Positions 1 through 12,079 are shown, counted from the first letter of the stretch. The stretch: 64,000 nt of DNA from Polytrichum commune (GCA_950295325.1 OX485803.1:50175554-50239553); one strand, 5' to 3'. The notes: generated by a model not told the origin, from the sequence alone. A program made the numbers and translations.

Positions 1-1440
1 AGAATTCAGACGCCATAAGCTACTCAATATTTATGGCCTTACCCTCATCATTCTTAGTCTCCGTGGTTGGGAGGCATTCTTAACGTCCGGGGTCCTCACC
101 CACACTGAGATCACTTGGGCCCTCTAACCTATGGTGCCCCAAGTCCCAGGCATCACTCCGGGGTCCCCCTTGTGCCCATGGTGTTGCGGGCACTCCTCAT
201 GGAGAGGTGCGTGATAGTAATTGCATGTGCAAATCTTTTGGTGCGATGTCTATTGAGGTTGTTGATTATGGTCTAGGGATGGTTGTGAGGTAGACTGATG
301 CTAGGGTTGTTGTCAAGGCCATGGTTGTGAAGGGCCCAATGGATAAGTATCAGTTTGCTATTGATTGTGAGACTTCATTAATGGGATTGACGTCGGGCGG
401 GAAGGGCCTTCAGGGGGGGGTGTAATTTGATACAAGTCTGCAGGTATGTGGATCATCAAGCAAGTTGTGATTGAGGTTGAGGTTGTATTGAGCAGAGAAA
501 TTCCTAGTGCTTGCAATGATGGTGAAGTTGAGAGTGGTAGGTGCACATCTCTATCCTAATCCTTTGCCGTTGTAGATTGGTAGGCTTGGTGATGGTGTTT
601 GGGTTGTTGGCTTTGTTGATAGTTGTATGTATTTGATGGTGGTGGTGTGGAAATGGAAGGGGTGGCTATCCGTATCCACTGGGTGACGATTTCGGTATAT
701 TTGTGTTGATGTGTTTTTTTTTAGTTTTGGGGGATGCCTTGCTATGTTATGAGGTAGGTTGTTGGTGTGATCAAGAATGGTGTTTTGGCAAGGTGTGAGG
801 TGTTTTTTTGATAGGAGTGGAGAGGCTAGTGTGTTGGGTTGTGGGACTGATTTTGGTTGTATCAATTAGCGAATGCTTCTTATTTATGCAGTCGTTAGAA
901 TTTACTCTTGAGATAAAGGGATTTTCATTGTGTTTAGCCAGGTGTTGTTGATCTTGGTGGTGGCTTATGTAGGTTGCCGTTGTAAGAGGTGGGCTTCATT
1001 TTGGAGATTGATGTGGGACCACTGAGAGGACTTGGATTTGTTGTTGACTTAGGGTTAGATATAATAGCGGTTGGAGGTAGTGTACCTTGTAGTGAGTGTG
1101 AAGAGTATTGTTGAGGAGCTTGGAGAGTTTCTTCATGGTTTGACAGGATGTAAGCTAGTTTAGATCCTTGTTGATGGTTGGTGGTAGAGATTTGGTTGAG
1201 ATTATGGGGTTGGTGCCTAGCGGGAGGAAGCTTGGTGGTGCACTTTGATGCAGCGACTTCAAAGAAGGTTTTGCTTGCGGCAACATTAGGGCTAAGAAGA
1301 GGAGTTCCTAGAACTTTTGTTTGGATGAGTAGGTATTATTGTGTATTGATGGATCATGGTCAAATAGTGTTAGATGATTATGATGTGTTGTGTAGGATAG
1401 AGAGAATAGTAGTTAGAGTATAATGAGGATTGAACAAACC
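1..1440. other. Non-coding stretch with strong strand asymmetry
   Basis: No gene is recognised. The plus strand is rich in G and T (many TTG/GTG runs), so the minus strand is A/C-rich and G-poor. The same bias is seen in the degenerate retroelement at 34.7-37.4 kb (plus strand) and at 59-59.7 kb (minus strand). The open frames on the minus strand at 358-865 are His/Thr/Pro/Asn-rich, as expected from composition alone. I could not align them convincingly to the RNase H or C-terminal parts of the other two segments, so a shared origin is only possible. Confidence 0.3.
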
Positions 1441-1568
1441 CTATTGTGATATAGTAATCATATTTGTTTGTTCTTTGCTCCCCCTTGACGATGCGGCATC
1501 CATGCGTTGTAAATCTGGAATAAACATGAAAATGAACAACCACTAAAATTGTTTAGCACACCAAACAA

Positions 1569-1588
1569 TTCTTCTTCTTCTTCTTCTT
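1569..1588. repeat. (CTT)n microsatellite
   Basis: About six perfect CTT units in otherwise unremarkable AT-rich sequence. Confidence 0.9.
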
Positions 1589-1692
1589 GAGAAAAAAGAC
1601 ATTAGTGGCACAAGGTCAGATTATGCAAAGCTTGTTGTGGAGTTTCAAGACTAGACTATCCAAATTCAGGGTTCATAGTGGGGTGAAGTTCA

Positions 1693-1731
1693 TAGTGGGT
1701 GTGTTAAAATCTAATTTTAACACACCCACTA
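1693..1731. repeat. Perfect 18-bp hairpin
   Basis: The arm TAGTGGGTGTGTTAAAAT (1693-1710) is followed by a 3-base spacer and its exact reverse complement (1714-1731). The sequence just upstream also carries shorter copies of CATAGTGGG. No element boundaries or target duplication were found, so it may be the core of a short fold-back element. Confidence 0.85.
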
Positions 1732-2166
1732 TACATCTCCAACATTGAAGCGTAAGTTGCATACCAAACTCAAAGTAAAACCAAGCATCGTCTATAGATA
1801 GATCGTTGTTGTTTGGTGGTTGCATTTTGTAATTGGGTGGTACAGAAAGTCTGTAATGTCAACTATGATCATGGTTTATGAGTGGCTTATATTCAAGTCT
1901 CATGTCTTACAATGGAACATGGCAACCACTACACTTCTAGTCCAAGTACAATTCCAAGCATTTGTTTACACCAATCAAAAAAAGAACTATAGATAAATAA
2001 ATAGATGAAAGGTGGGTCAATCAACAAAATCACCACAAATTTATATGTGTGAATGTGATATATATATAGTGATTTATTGAGCCTTTATGAAAACCGTTGT
2101 TGAACGTCTAAAGGCTAAGAAATATCTACATACTAAAACCAACAAGATGATACCATGTGTTTGTTT
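1732..2166. other. No gene seen
   Basis: AT-rich sequence without any supported coding region. It ends at the target duplication of the next element. Confidence 0.4.
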
Positions 2167-2500
2167 CTCGGGGGGGGGCAGTGTGTTCAAAAGTTAAGGA
2201 TATAGGTGCGAACAACCACTATTTTATAGGGGGGTATTACTTTCAATTTTTTTTTTCACATGCTATCATTATGTAAATTTCTACTTTGGGTTAATAAAAA
2301 AATGGCTTGCATTACTTATAATTCCAAATTACCTATTATTCCATACCCTATAGTATTTTAAAGATATCCAATGCCATTTTTTATACCCTATATTACTCTG
2401 AAGTCCATTTATAATTTTTAGCCCCCATGTTTTTAAAATACCCTATCATTTGTTCGCACGTATATTGCTACTCCAACCAATGACTACCCCCCCCCCCGAG
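2167..2500. mobile_element. hAT-like fold-back MITE with poly-G ends
   Basis: The element begins CTCGGGGGGGGG and ends with the complementary C-run plus GAG. The inverted similarity continues inward: ATATAGGTGCGAACAA near the left end matches the reverse complement of TTGTTCGCACGTATAT near the right end. It is flanked by the identical 8-bp GTTTGTTT (2159-2166 and 2501-2508), which fits an 8-bp target duplication of hAT type. The duplication is low-complexity, so the class is less certain than the inverted-repeat structure. There is no coding capacity. Confidence 0.6.
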
Positions 2501-2519
2501 GTTTGTTTGTTTACTTGTT

Positions 2520-4020
2520 GTGAGCCCAAAATGGTGCTCACATGTGTTCTTAACTCTTCGAAACCATTAGAAGTTATGTTTTGATGTTTTATGATTATTC
2601 ACAAAAATATAAAAAGAATGAATCTTAAATGAAGTTATGTTTAGACCTTAGGCTCGTGTGGAGTAGTTGATTAAAAGTTTAGGGGTGTGAAGAAAATTTC
2701 TTAGTTAGGTGAGCGTAGTGTATGGTGAACCAAGGGTAATTCCTTGATTTAAATGTTTAAATTAGGACCTAAGTTGTTGGTTTAAGAGATGAAGGCTTAG
2801 AGGATAGGATGAGAGCCTACAAAGTAGCAAAGGATCAAAAGGCTTATCTTGAGCCTTGGGGGTGCTCACCTACTCCCTCTCAACTCACTATATAAATCCT
2901 CACTCTTCCCTCTCTCATCATCTTCTCCTTCGTGCTCCTTGGCACCCCACGTGTTATAAGTGTGGGTGTGGGAAACAAGAACGGAGCACATGTGCGTGCA
3001 AGGTCTCAAGGTAAAGAACCAAGACTAATTCACCTTAAAATTAGTTTGACATTTGTTAGGAGTAATCTTTGGTTGAGACATTTAGAGCTGAGTTTATTGT
3101 ATGTGACTTATAGAATTTAGATTCATGATATTTAGATTTATAGTATTTGGAATCATGGCATTTAGAATTGTAGCATCCACATTCATGTTGAATTTAAAGC
3201 TTTGTCTCTTCTAAGGAGTTGAGCTCTTAGAACTTTGGGAAATACAGTATTTAGTTGTTGGAACTACAATATTTAGATGCTGGACATACAGTATTTAGTT
3301 GCTGGAAATACAATATTTAGTTGCTGGAAATACAGTATTGGGTTCAGAAGTTAGACAGCTGGGACATTAGATTGGGTCATAGTTAGTTAATAAGAATATT
3401 ACCTAATGTTAGTTAGGTAATGAGCATTTAGCTAGGGAATTGACTACAAGGCATCATAAGGTGATATCAAGAGGGGGAACTTGTAGTTAAGTTGTTGGGA
3501 TTATAATCAAGCACTTAAGGGTGCCATGGCGAAGAATGAACGAACTTGGGAGTGAATGGCGAATAATTGCGGAAGAAGATGTAACGCTAAGTGATGAGAG
3601 TGATGAGTGTTTTTTAACACTTGTGTACTCATCACATGGAATCAACAAGTCACAACTTCAGCGAGGTGACGAGCACTAGTAAAGAATCAACGGCCAGAAC
3701 TAAGGTTTCAAGAGGGAAGTCCTTAAGAGCATGTGTAGCTAAGGCCGTGGGATGGACCCTTGAGGCGGCCAATGCTATACTCACTCAAGAAAATTGCATT
3801 AATAAAACATCATGACTTAAGAGAAGTTGGGGGTTCATTGAGATGGGACTTATATCTTATGTTGCTACTTTTGGTGTGACACATGCGAGTCTCAAAACCA
3901 TCACCCGGACTAGGACGCTTAAGGGTGGTGGGTTTGGCCTCACATTTGTATTGTTCAATTTCTTGGTCTACCCGTTCTTTCGGCATGCCCACAAAGAATA
4001 GGGTGCACCAAGATAGTTTC
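2520..4020 (+). repeat. Possible LTR-retroelement remnant
   Basis: This stretch has features of a decayed LTR region: a pyrimidine-rich tract followed by TATATAAAT at about 2889, and a polyadenylation-like AATAAAACA near 3800. A CCCGGACTAGGACGC motif near 3905 recurs near 34400. No polyprotein is readable and the short open frames here resemble nothing I know. The assignment as LTR is an inference from layout. Confidence 0.3.
3244..3340. repeat. 22-bp tandem repeat, about 4.3 copies
   Basis: The unit reads ACAGTATTTAGTTGCTGGAAAT with a few substitutions per copy. Looser ATTTAG/GTATTTGG repeats lie upstream from about 3115, suggesting an older, longer array. Confidence 0.8.
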
Positions 4021-4734
4021 ATGATAGATTAAATGTTGAATGATTTAGGCTTCAAATATAGCAATTTTTTAGTTTAAACATTTGTTTAATGTATACATGG
4101 TATATGTATCCTTACGAAGCCCTTGACAAGTAGAGTCAAACCATGATAGTTTATGGTTGAACAATGATTTTCTCTAACCACTTTTTTTTTATAATAAATA
4201 TTGGACTTGCATTGAAAGAGATTTTCAAATTGAAATGTTATTTGGGTTCACATTTGAAGCATGAGCACCAACATCACTACTATAGACAATTATGAATCTG
4301 CAAACATGGCTACTATTCGTCAAATCTTGTTTTAATTAGAAAATACAAATGTGGGAGACTTTGGACTAACTTGGGATAAATGAGGGGCCTCTATGATACA
4401 CCTTCTAATTGATGATTGCATAATGACTCGCAAGTGCTTAGTTTTCAATCTCAAATTTGGGTTGGGTCCTTCCTTAAAGCAAGTGGTTGGTTGATTCCTC
4501 TCATCACCATATTAACATCTCTAAGGAACTATGGATGGTAACATTCACAAATTGCATGTTTGCAAAGACCTCTTTCACTGTAGGGAATCAACAAGCTGAA
4601 AGGTTTAATTATGTGCAACCATGTGCAGAGATTAACTTCCACACCTCACATATGTGATTTTTCCAAAAGAGAAAAGAAAGGCACAAAGATATAGCACCAC
4701 CATATTGTGGTTGGGGCACAACATTCAAAAATCC
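4021..4734. other. No gene seen
   Basis: AT-rich sequence. Reading frames are interrupted and no known domain is visible. Confidence 0.35.
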
Positions 4735-5020
4735 AAGGTGTGTGGCCCTATTGTGGGCACGTCCAACTCCACGAACAATTTTGGTTGTTGGATTGGATCG
4801 GGATATGTCTCCATTGATTAGGAATTGTAAATCCTAAAATTTATCATTTCAAGTTTTGTAAATAAGAACAAAGATGCAAAACTAATAAGCAGTCAAAGTG
4901 GAGATTCTATTTATCTTTAAACAAGTACATAGTCCCTCCCAGTTGTGTTGCTTATTGAGTTTAGAATGGTCTTACATTCTAAGCACATAGTCCACTTTCA
5001 GAGTAACATGTGTTTTTTTA
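4735..5020 (+). repeat. Dispersed repeat, copy A
   Basis: Collinear and in the same orientation as 10618-10890. The best blocks are GTGTGGCCCTATTGTGG, CCAACTCCACGAACAATTT and GTGGAGATTCTATTTATC, each with one to a few mismatches in the second copy. The two copies are about 5.9 kb apart and could be LTR remnants of one element, but no primer-binding site or polyprotein was found between them. Confidence 0.6.
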
Positions 5021-6303
5021 AATCATCCAATCTCAAGTACTCGACATGTCATGAAGGTAGGCATAACCAAACTAACACATAACAAACACCATGTAAAGTC
5101 CGAAAACAGAAAACCACATTCTTATGTACTCATGTTGTTGAAAAATATGCTGAAACAAGGTATATTTTGTTACCGAACCCCTCCATCTATCCAAATACTC
5201 GAAGTGTCCACGATAGATACACTCACCTTACTGTATGAGCCCCCTAACTCTACAAACGTGTGCACACAATGAAAACCTAAGACAGGTATGTCTCATTCGA
5301 ACACCTATTTCTAGATGCAAAAACACACGTATGTTTTCACTTCAGAAAATCGCACATATACGCTCTCAAAAAACTCGTTACGGATTGAGATCTGTTCACG
5401 TGAACCTCACTCACTATTTCTACGACTGTAAATGTGTCCAAGGTTTGCTGATCGACTGGAGGTACTGCACATCAGGGGACGCCAATTGCAAGCCTCCTGA
5501 AAGCAAGCAACTGAAGAACGAGGCTCATGTAACTTACGTTCGATCTGGCAGAAAGGTCAGAAAGTCCATGCAACGGTGGGCGAAGGGAATGGATAGACAC
5601 CAATCGATATGATATGTCATGTCGGTGACCATGGCATAACTTACCAAAAGGCTAAGAAGTTATGAAGCTAGGTAGAGAAGCCTGCAGGCTGCACTTTCTG
5701 CACTGGTATTGAGATTACAGATTGACCCCTTCTTGAGTACGGAGAATGTCCTAACCCCAATTCCCCTTTGCTTTGCTGATCATCACACCCCCTTCGCTTT
5801 GTAAGACGCTTTTCCAACCCCCCATTCGCCCCTTTTCATCAGTCTCCACATCATGTCTACGTAACCCCAGCCCAGCCCAGCCTAACCTAACCTACCTAGC
5901 CCCGCCCCGCCCCGCCCCTGCCCACACACAGCCAAGCATCCGTGTCAGCTATGCAACTCAAAGTGAACTCCCGTTGCAGGGAAGGGAAGGGGAAGGGGAA
6001 GGGAGGTCACGAATTAATGTTCAAAAACACGTCGGTCTCGAATTGGAGTGAGTTCAGTGGGCCTTGGTAAAAGGAATTTCGGTCTTAACATGCACCTAAT
6101 TTTGAGGAGTTGGGTGTGCATGTCGGTCCCTTTTTGAGGGGGTTTGAAATGTCCGTTTCCAACTCCAGTCGGAAACGGAGGTTTTACACCTTACAAGGCC
6201 GCCGTCTTGGATCAGAGTTGAAAATATAAGATTCTACTAAATAAAAGAGGGATCGACCTTGAGACCAAGCTCCCTGAGGTTAGGCACATGTCAAGGCCCA
6301 AAT
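5021..6303. other. No supported gene; GC-rich pentamer runs
   Basis: Short open frames exist but none shows a recognisable domain. From 5865 to 6005 there is simple sequence made of CCCAG, CCTAA, CCCCG and GGGAA units, each repeated three to four times. Confidence 0.45.
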
Positions 6304-6362
6304 TCTACTAGCAGGGTTGTCTATCGCGACGTCATGACGGTGTCGTGCCGTCATGTCGTGTC

Positions 6363-6392
6363 GTGTCGTGACGGACCCCTCCGTCACGACAC
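6363..6392. repeat. Left subterminal hairpin of the hAT element
   Basis: GTGTCGTGACGGA is followed by CCCC and its exact reverse complement. The same GTCGTGACGG core recurs near the other end. Confidence 0.85.
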
Positions 6393-6587
6393 AATAGGGT
6401 CCACGTAGGGTCAACATAGGGGGAACGGACTAGGGTGGGTAAAATACTTACCTTCTTGCCAAGGTGGCGTCCTATGTGGCAGAAAACGCCGACGTGGTCG
6501 TGGATATGCCTAGCGCCAGGTAAATCATTTTGCCATTTTGTTTACCATTTTGTTAAAATCAAAGTAGTAAAAAACGACTAAGGAGGG

Positions 6588-7299
6588 TGTGGGGCGGACG
6601 GGGGTGGGGGGGGGGGAACGGAGCGCACGGGGTCGGGAACGGGGGCGGGAACGGAGCGCACGGGGTTGGGAACGGGAGCGGACGGGGGGGAACGGGAGCG
6701 GACGGGGTCGGGAACGGGGGCGGACGGGGGGAACGGGAGCGGACGGGTGGGGGAACGGAGCGGACGGGGGGAACGGGAGCGGACGGGGGGGGAACGGAGC
6801 GGACGGGGGGGGAACGGAGCGGACGGGGTCGGGAACGGGGGCGGACGGAGGGGGGGGGGAATTTTTTAAAAAAAAAAATTGGGGCGGACGGGGAAGGGGG
6901 GGGGGAAAAAAAAAACTGGGGCGGACGGGGGAGCGGACGGAGGGGAACGGGGCGTACGGGGTTGGGAACGGAGCGGACGGGGTTGGGAACGGGGGCGGAC
7001 GGGGTTGGGAACGGGGGCGGACGGGGTTGGGAACGGGGGCGGACGGGGTCGGGAACGGGGGCGGACGGGGGGGAACGGGAGCGGACGGAGGGGGGGGAAA
7101 AAAAATTTTTAAAAAAAATGGGGCGGACGGGGAAGGGGGGGGGGAAAAAAAAACTGGGGCGGACGGGGGGGGAACGGGGCGTACGGGGTTGGGAACGGAG
7201 CGGACGGGGTCAGGAACGGGGGCGGACGGGAGCGGACGGAGGGGGGGGGAAATTTTGTTTTTTTTTAAATGGGGCGGACGGGGAAGGGGGGGGAGATTT

Positions 7300-7334
<35 letters not shown>

Positions 7335-7436
7335 CTGGGGCGGACGGGGGAGCGGACGGGGGGGAACGGGGCGTACGGGGTTGGGAACGGAGCGGACGGG
7401 GTCGGGAACAGGGGCGGACGGGGGGGCGGACGGGCT
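6588..7436. repeat. G-rich minisatellite inside the hAT element
   Basis: Tandem units of about 20-22 bp based on GGGAACGGGAGCGGACGG fill this stretch. They are arranged in higher-order blocks separated by A/T-rich joints near 6860-6920, 7098-7156 and 7250-7335, the last with a run of nearly 30 A. Several runs of three or more G per unit on the plus strand give high G-quadruplex potential. Open frames on the plus strand here are Gly/Arg/Thr/Asp/Glu repeats forced by the unit and are not treated as genes. Confidence 0.95.
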
Positions 7437-7580
7437 CTAGTAAATTTTTCCCCACTTTACCTTTACTTTGCTGACATGTCATCACACGTGGACATTGTAA
7501 ATCCTACGTGTCCGAATTGGGTTAATGTAATTACACAAAAAAATCGGTAAAATTCAAGTCCGTCAGGATAAAGACAGCAT

Positions 7581-7632
7581 CCGGCATAATGTCGTGACGG
7601 ATACGTGTCGTGACGGCACGACATTATGCCGG
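7581..7632. repeat. Right subterminal hairpin of the hAT element
   Basis: CCGGCATAATGTCGTG and its exact reverse complement are separated by 20 bases that contain two more GTGACGG motifs. Confidence 0.85.
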
Positions 7633-7675
7633 GATTACCCTCCGTCACGACACAATAGACAACCCTGTCTACTAG

Positions 7676-10617
7676 CTTGGCTTACCAAACTCCGTTCAAG
7701 ACCGGCGTCTTGGAACGTGTGTGGCCTCCACATGAAAACTCTTTATAGCTCAAGAATAGGTTTTATTAAACAATTTCTATCCTGTAAGTTTAGCATAAAA
7801 ACTTGATTAGTCTAGTCAAATTAAGACGGGAATAATCAACCATTAATTTGTAGGGGGCAAAAAGCAATTGTTGCATATGAGCAAACCTCTCAAGTCTCAT
7901 CCATTCACGTTAAAAAGGTGCCCTTATAAGTTTGTGGTGACGTTCATATCAAATAAGTCTCACTAGATTAAGTTGGGGCCTTTGAAGCCAATTATGGCAT
8001 TCAATCAAATAAAAACTATGATTTAAGGATACGTTGACCCAAAAAATAATTGGAAATGAAAGAAGTTCATGAAGCAATGTGATCAAAACCAAATTAGAAG
8101 GGTGATGTTGGGTAAAGGGTCGTACCCATACAAAGAATTCCACCAAGGGCAACATCTGCCCGGTATCCTTACCCGCCAAGAGTTTCTCTTCATCCACACC
8201 CATTATTTGGATGTTACCCTTTTCACTACTTGTTCACATTGGGGTATTCTTCCTACCAACACAATTATACATGTTTCACAAAAGTTTTGCTCCCTAAATA
8301 ACAGAGAGTTCATATCTAGTAAATCATAATGAATTTTCAATGACTTTGAACAAAGTTTTTTTTGGACCACGATAAGTGTGTATTCAAAGAATTTGGGGAT
8401 TTTTTTTATTTTTTTTGTAACCTTTACCCTTTACCCAAAATTATCCTTTTCATACACTAAGGGTAGGTATAAGGTAATTCTATTACCCTACATGTGGTTA
8501 CCCACCATAATTTGGTTGGGGAAAGGGTACCCTTTCATGGCGGGTATTAATATTGGGTTGGATATCCTTACCCTTCATTTATAAAGACTTGGTTTTTTTT
8601 AGGCAAAGGTTACCCTTTATTGTTGAGTATAGGATCTAGCCCATGTATCTTTACCCTTGGACATGCCCAGGGTGTGCACTATTCATTAAAACCAAGCATC
8701 ACGTGCGTGCATGCCCCTTATTAAAATACCCCTGTATACATTTTATTTTTGCTAAAATCAAGCAATATACTTACAAATCTCATTGCTTCAAAATACATTT
8801 CCATACATACACAAGGGTCCAAAAACAAATACAGAAATTGTATATAACATGTGTACAAATGTTTGGAAATGCAAAAATATGGCCCTATTATATGTATAAT
8901 ATCAAATCATGGATTTTTAGTTATAAAGTCGTTACTTAGTGGATGAAAAAACACATGATTCTTGGTCCAGGTCTAACTTGAACGCGTAAACGCGTAAATG
9001 CGTACTTTACATATATTTTTCTATAGCCTCATGTATATCTACTTCTTGCTTAATAGCAATATGTCTCTTGTACGTACATTTTGTACATGCTTGTTTTAAA
9101 TAATACCCCTTTTGTGCACCCACGTGTATAAATACAGTACTTGAACAGTGCACTCCCTGGGTGGACATGAGCTCAATGGTAATTGATAACCATTCAACAT
9201 TGGTGGAACTTCAATCATGGACGTGTATTTTTTTATATATAACACAAGGTATGTAACATTGAAAGTTATTTCTACTAGGGTAAGATAAGATAGAGAAATC
9301 AAACCAAGTAAATGGGGACTTTCCTTTAAGATAAGATAGGATGGATAAGATAGAAAGTTCTATTGAAGAAGGACCACAAATATAAATGAATACTTAGGGA
9401 GATGATAGGATTAGGAAAGATTTTATTTTATTATATTAGTATTCAAGCAAGGAACAAGGAGTCCCCAATGTGACCATTTTGTGAAGATTACCACCTTGTG
9501 TGGAATGTATGTAACAAGGATCCAATAATACTAGTGTTTGTATGAATTTTGCATGAAAGTGCGAAGTAAAGCTAGGTGGGTAGAGTGAATTCCATCAATC
9601 TCTATGGAAGTGTTTGACAATTATAAGAGAGAGTGAAGTGGGTTGATTGGAACTCATGAGTAGAGGACCAATGGTTAGATATATTATTGATATTAAGAGG
9701 ATAGATTGACAGTATGAAGTCTTTGACTTGGAATAATAAGTAGTAATAGATAAGTATGTAGTCGGTAGAAGAATAAAAACCGTAATACAAATTAGGTGAT
9801 ACGTCCTAAGAAGTAGTCAACAATTAAAAGAAGAGACATACGAGGCTAGTAAGGGAAGCCAAGTAGGAAAGACATGGTTGAACTGGTAGGATATCCAGTA
9901 GTAGAAAGGGGTAGGGTTGAAGCAAACTCTATTCCGATTCCAATAGTCACGGAAGTGGTAGTGTCACAAAGAAGGTAAGGTAGTGATATATGCTACCAAA
10001 TAAGGTGACGTAAGCAGTATGCATGGAGGACATGGTACAACATCAAGACTTAAGTTAGCTAGTAAACGATCGAATGCTAGGAGGTAGGATGGGCCTAGTA
10101 ATGAATGTTGATACCGGTATCTCCATATAAAGTCAAGAACTAGTATGAATAGCAACAATTATTGGTGAGGTATACCAAAGGCACTAAAGGGTAGATAAGG
10201 TACATGTTTAGTAAAAATGACCAATCTACCAAAGGGTTGATAAAAGATTCTTAAACGTTTGTACATAGAACCGAGACATATTTACAACAAGAGATGCAGT
10301 TCAAATATAAGGTTAGTTGAATTTTGTATAGGGTCCTTGATATAACTATATGTATACTTCCACATTATGTCCAAAATTCATGCATAAGTTTAGATTTGCT
10401 CAATAAATAGTTTCAAAATCGTATCTAAGTTGCATACTAGTTCATGACACTGAATTGTTAGATTATTGTAGTAGTTCTCTATTGCATGTGTAGACTATTT
10501 TTTGGGGGGGGGAGAGGGGAATAGTTTTTAATCAAACCCCATAACATGATTGCCATGAATCCTAGGCCCTAGTCCTCCATGGTGGACCTCCATCATCAAA
10601 GAGGTGGGAAGATTTTA
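7676..10617. other. No gene seen; AAGGGTA-rich patch
   Basis: AT-rich non-coding sequence. Between about 8100 and 8680 the motif TACCCTT / AAGGGTA occurs many times in both orientations, which may mark a decayed transposon end. From about 9290 to 9360 the plus strand repeats AAGATAAGATA. No reading frame has a recognisable domain. Confidence 0.4.
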
Positions 10618-10890
10618 CGGAAGGTATGTGGCCTTATTGTGGTCGTTTCCAACTCCACAAACAATTTATGTCACTAGTTTGGCTCGTGAATTGTCTCATG
10701 CAGTTAGAAACTGCAAAGTCATAAGGTTTGTTTATTCAAGTTTCCATAATTCAATTACACATGCAAGATTTATAAGGTTTCAAAGTGAAGATTCTCTTTC
10801 TCTTTAAGTGATCAGATAAACCCTCTCAATTGAGTCGAACATTGAACTTAGATTATCGTGTTTGTTTTAAGCATAGTATCCAATCTAATC
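10618..10890 (+). repeat. Dispersed repeat, copy B
   Basis: Diverged direct copy of 4735-5020. Shared blocks include TGTGGCCTTATTGTGG, CCAACTCCACAAACAATTT and a GTGAAGATTCTCTTTCTC block in the same order. Confidence 0.6.
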
Positions 10891-12011
10891 ATAACAGACG
10901 TCTTTTTGATGTCCATTCTTAAATACAAGCGTTGCCATATACTACCACTCAAATATAGATGCCTGGTTAGGAAGAGTGGCCACCTAAGGCCCACATACTT
11001 TACTTCGATAAATAACTTAGGCAGCATGACTTCGAACAAGTCTCGTGTTGTCATGGAACATTTCAACCTCGGCAAGAAGACCATGGATCGTCGTCATTAA
11101 GAAGGTAAATAAGTTAGCGGTTTTAAGACCTTTTGGTCCATCGACCCTCCGATTCATCCCCAGGTGGCGACTATTCCACCCACACTGTGTATGGGTGACC
11201 ATTTCAAGGCCACCTAATCATGCCGCCATGGCACTCATTCTCCATTGAAACTGTCCGGAGAAGCTCTCGACTCCAGGCTCTTCAAGCTCCTTTTAAGCGG
11301 CTCTGAGAAAAGTCTTAATAGGCTCCTTTCCAAGGTTATGATGGGGGCTACTTACTGCATTGCATACTCAATGATAGTTTCCAGAACCTCGAGTGTCCTA
11401 CATAGATTAATAGCATATCTTTAGCCTCGTTCATTGCTTGGTGACGCATGCCCCACTGTGTTGCACCCGGACAAGACTTTGGGGTTCCCAAGAGGAGCCT
11501 ACAAAAATTATGTGGATTCTTAACAACAAGGTAGGCACACATACATGTGCATTCTAGGCACCACAGAATATTGAAGGAAGAGAATTGGCACCAATTTACG
11601 AGTCAATTGATTGAAATGACCGAAAATACTACTACTATTATCATTATTATTATTAAGTTTTCAAAAAGAAAGAAAGAAAAAAGAACTGCATTTCACAAGG
11701 TGTAACCAATAATCTATTCCAAAAAAAACCAGTTTGCTAGGGGTTTGCTTTGGAGAACTAAAGATCTTAATTGGTTGTCTTCGAATCCTCCGTGTTCGTT
11801 GTCACACAAAAACTATTCAAACCCCAATGTCAAATGAAAATACAAACTAATATCAATCTATCAAGTTACAGGGTCATACCATGGACAACTAGACTAAAAT
11901 TTGTGTGATCATGGGCCTACAAGCATATAAACATATATAAGCATATATTTGTGTGAAGACAAATATAAACAACCAAGTAATCAACAATGATATTTCATTA
12001 CCATCCTCTTC

Positions 12012-12014
<3 letters not shown>
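10891..12014. other. No supported gene
   Basis: Short overlapping frames on both strands around 10858-11250 have no recognisable domain and overlap one another. A long run of ATT units occurs near 11630-11655. Confidence 0.35.
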
Positions 12015-12056
<42 letters not shown>

Positions 12057-12076
12057 TTATATATATATATATATAT
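12015..12076. repeat. Compound (CT)n(CA)n(TA)n microsatellite
   Basis: Fifteen CT units pass directly into CA units and then into an alternating AT tract. Confidence 0.95.
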
Positions 12077-12079
12077 GAG

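Larger units (their letters stand above)
6312..7667. mobile_element. hAT-type non-autonomous transposon
   Basis: The element starts CAGGGTTGTCTAT and ends ATAGACAACCCTG, a 13-bp perfect terminal inverted repeat. Looser inverted similarity (CGTCATGACGG against CCGTCACGAC) follows. It is flanked by the identical 8-bp TCTACTAG at 6304-6311 and 7668-7675. An 8-bp target duplication with CAGGG termini is the hAT signature. The ends carry subterminal copies of GTCGTGACGG in both orientations, typical of transposase-binding regions. The interior has no transposase. Most of it is a G-rich minisatellite. Confidence 0.9.

Noticed and set aside
551-865. A 104-codon minus-strand gene
   Set aside because: Same compositional bias; it could not be aligned to RNase H or to the C-terminal domain of the related relics.
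6587-7440. Long plus-strand open frames of 240 and 283 codons
   Set aside because: They are Gly/Arg/Thr/Asp/Glu repeats read from the G-rich tandem array in more than one frame at once. The unit simply lacks stop codons.
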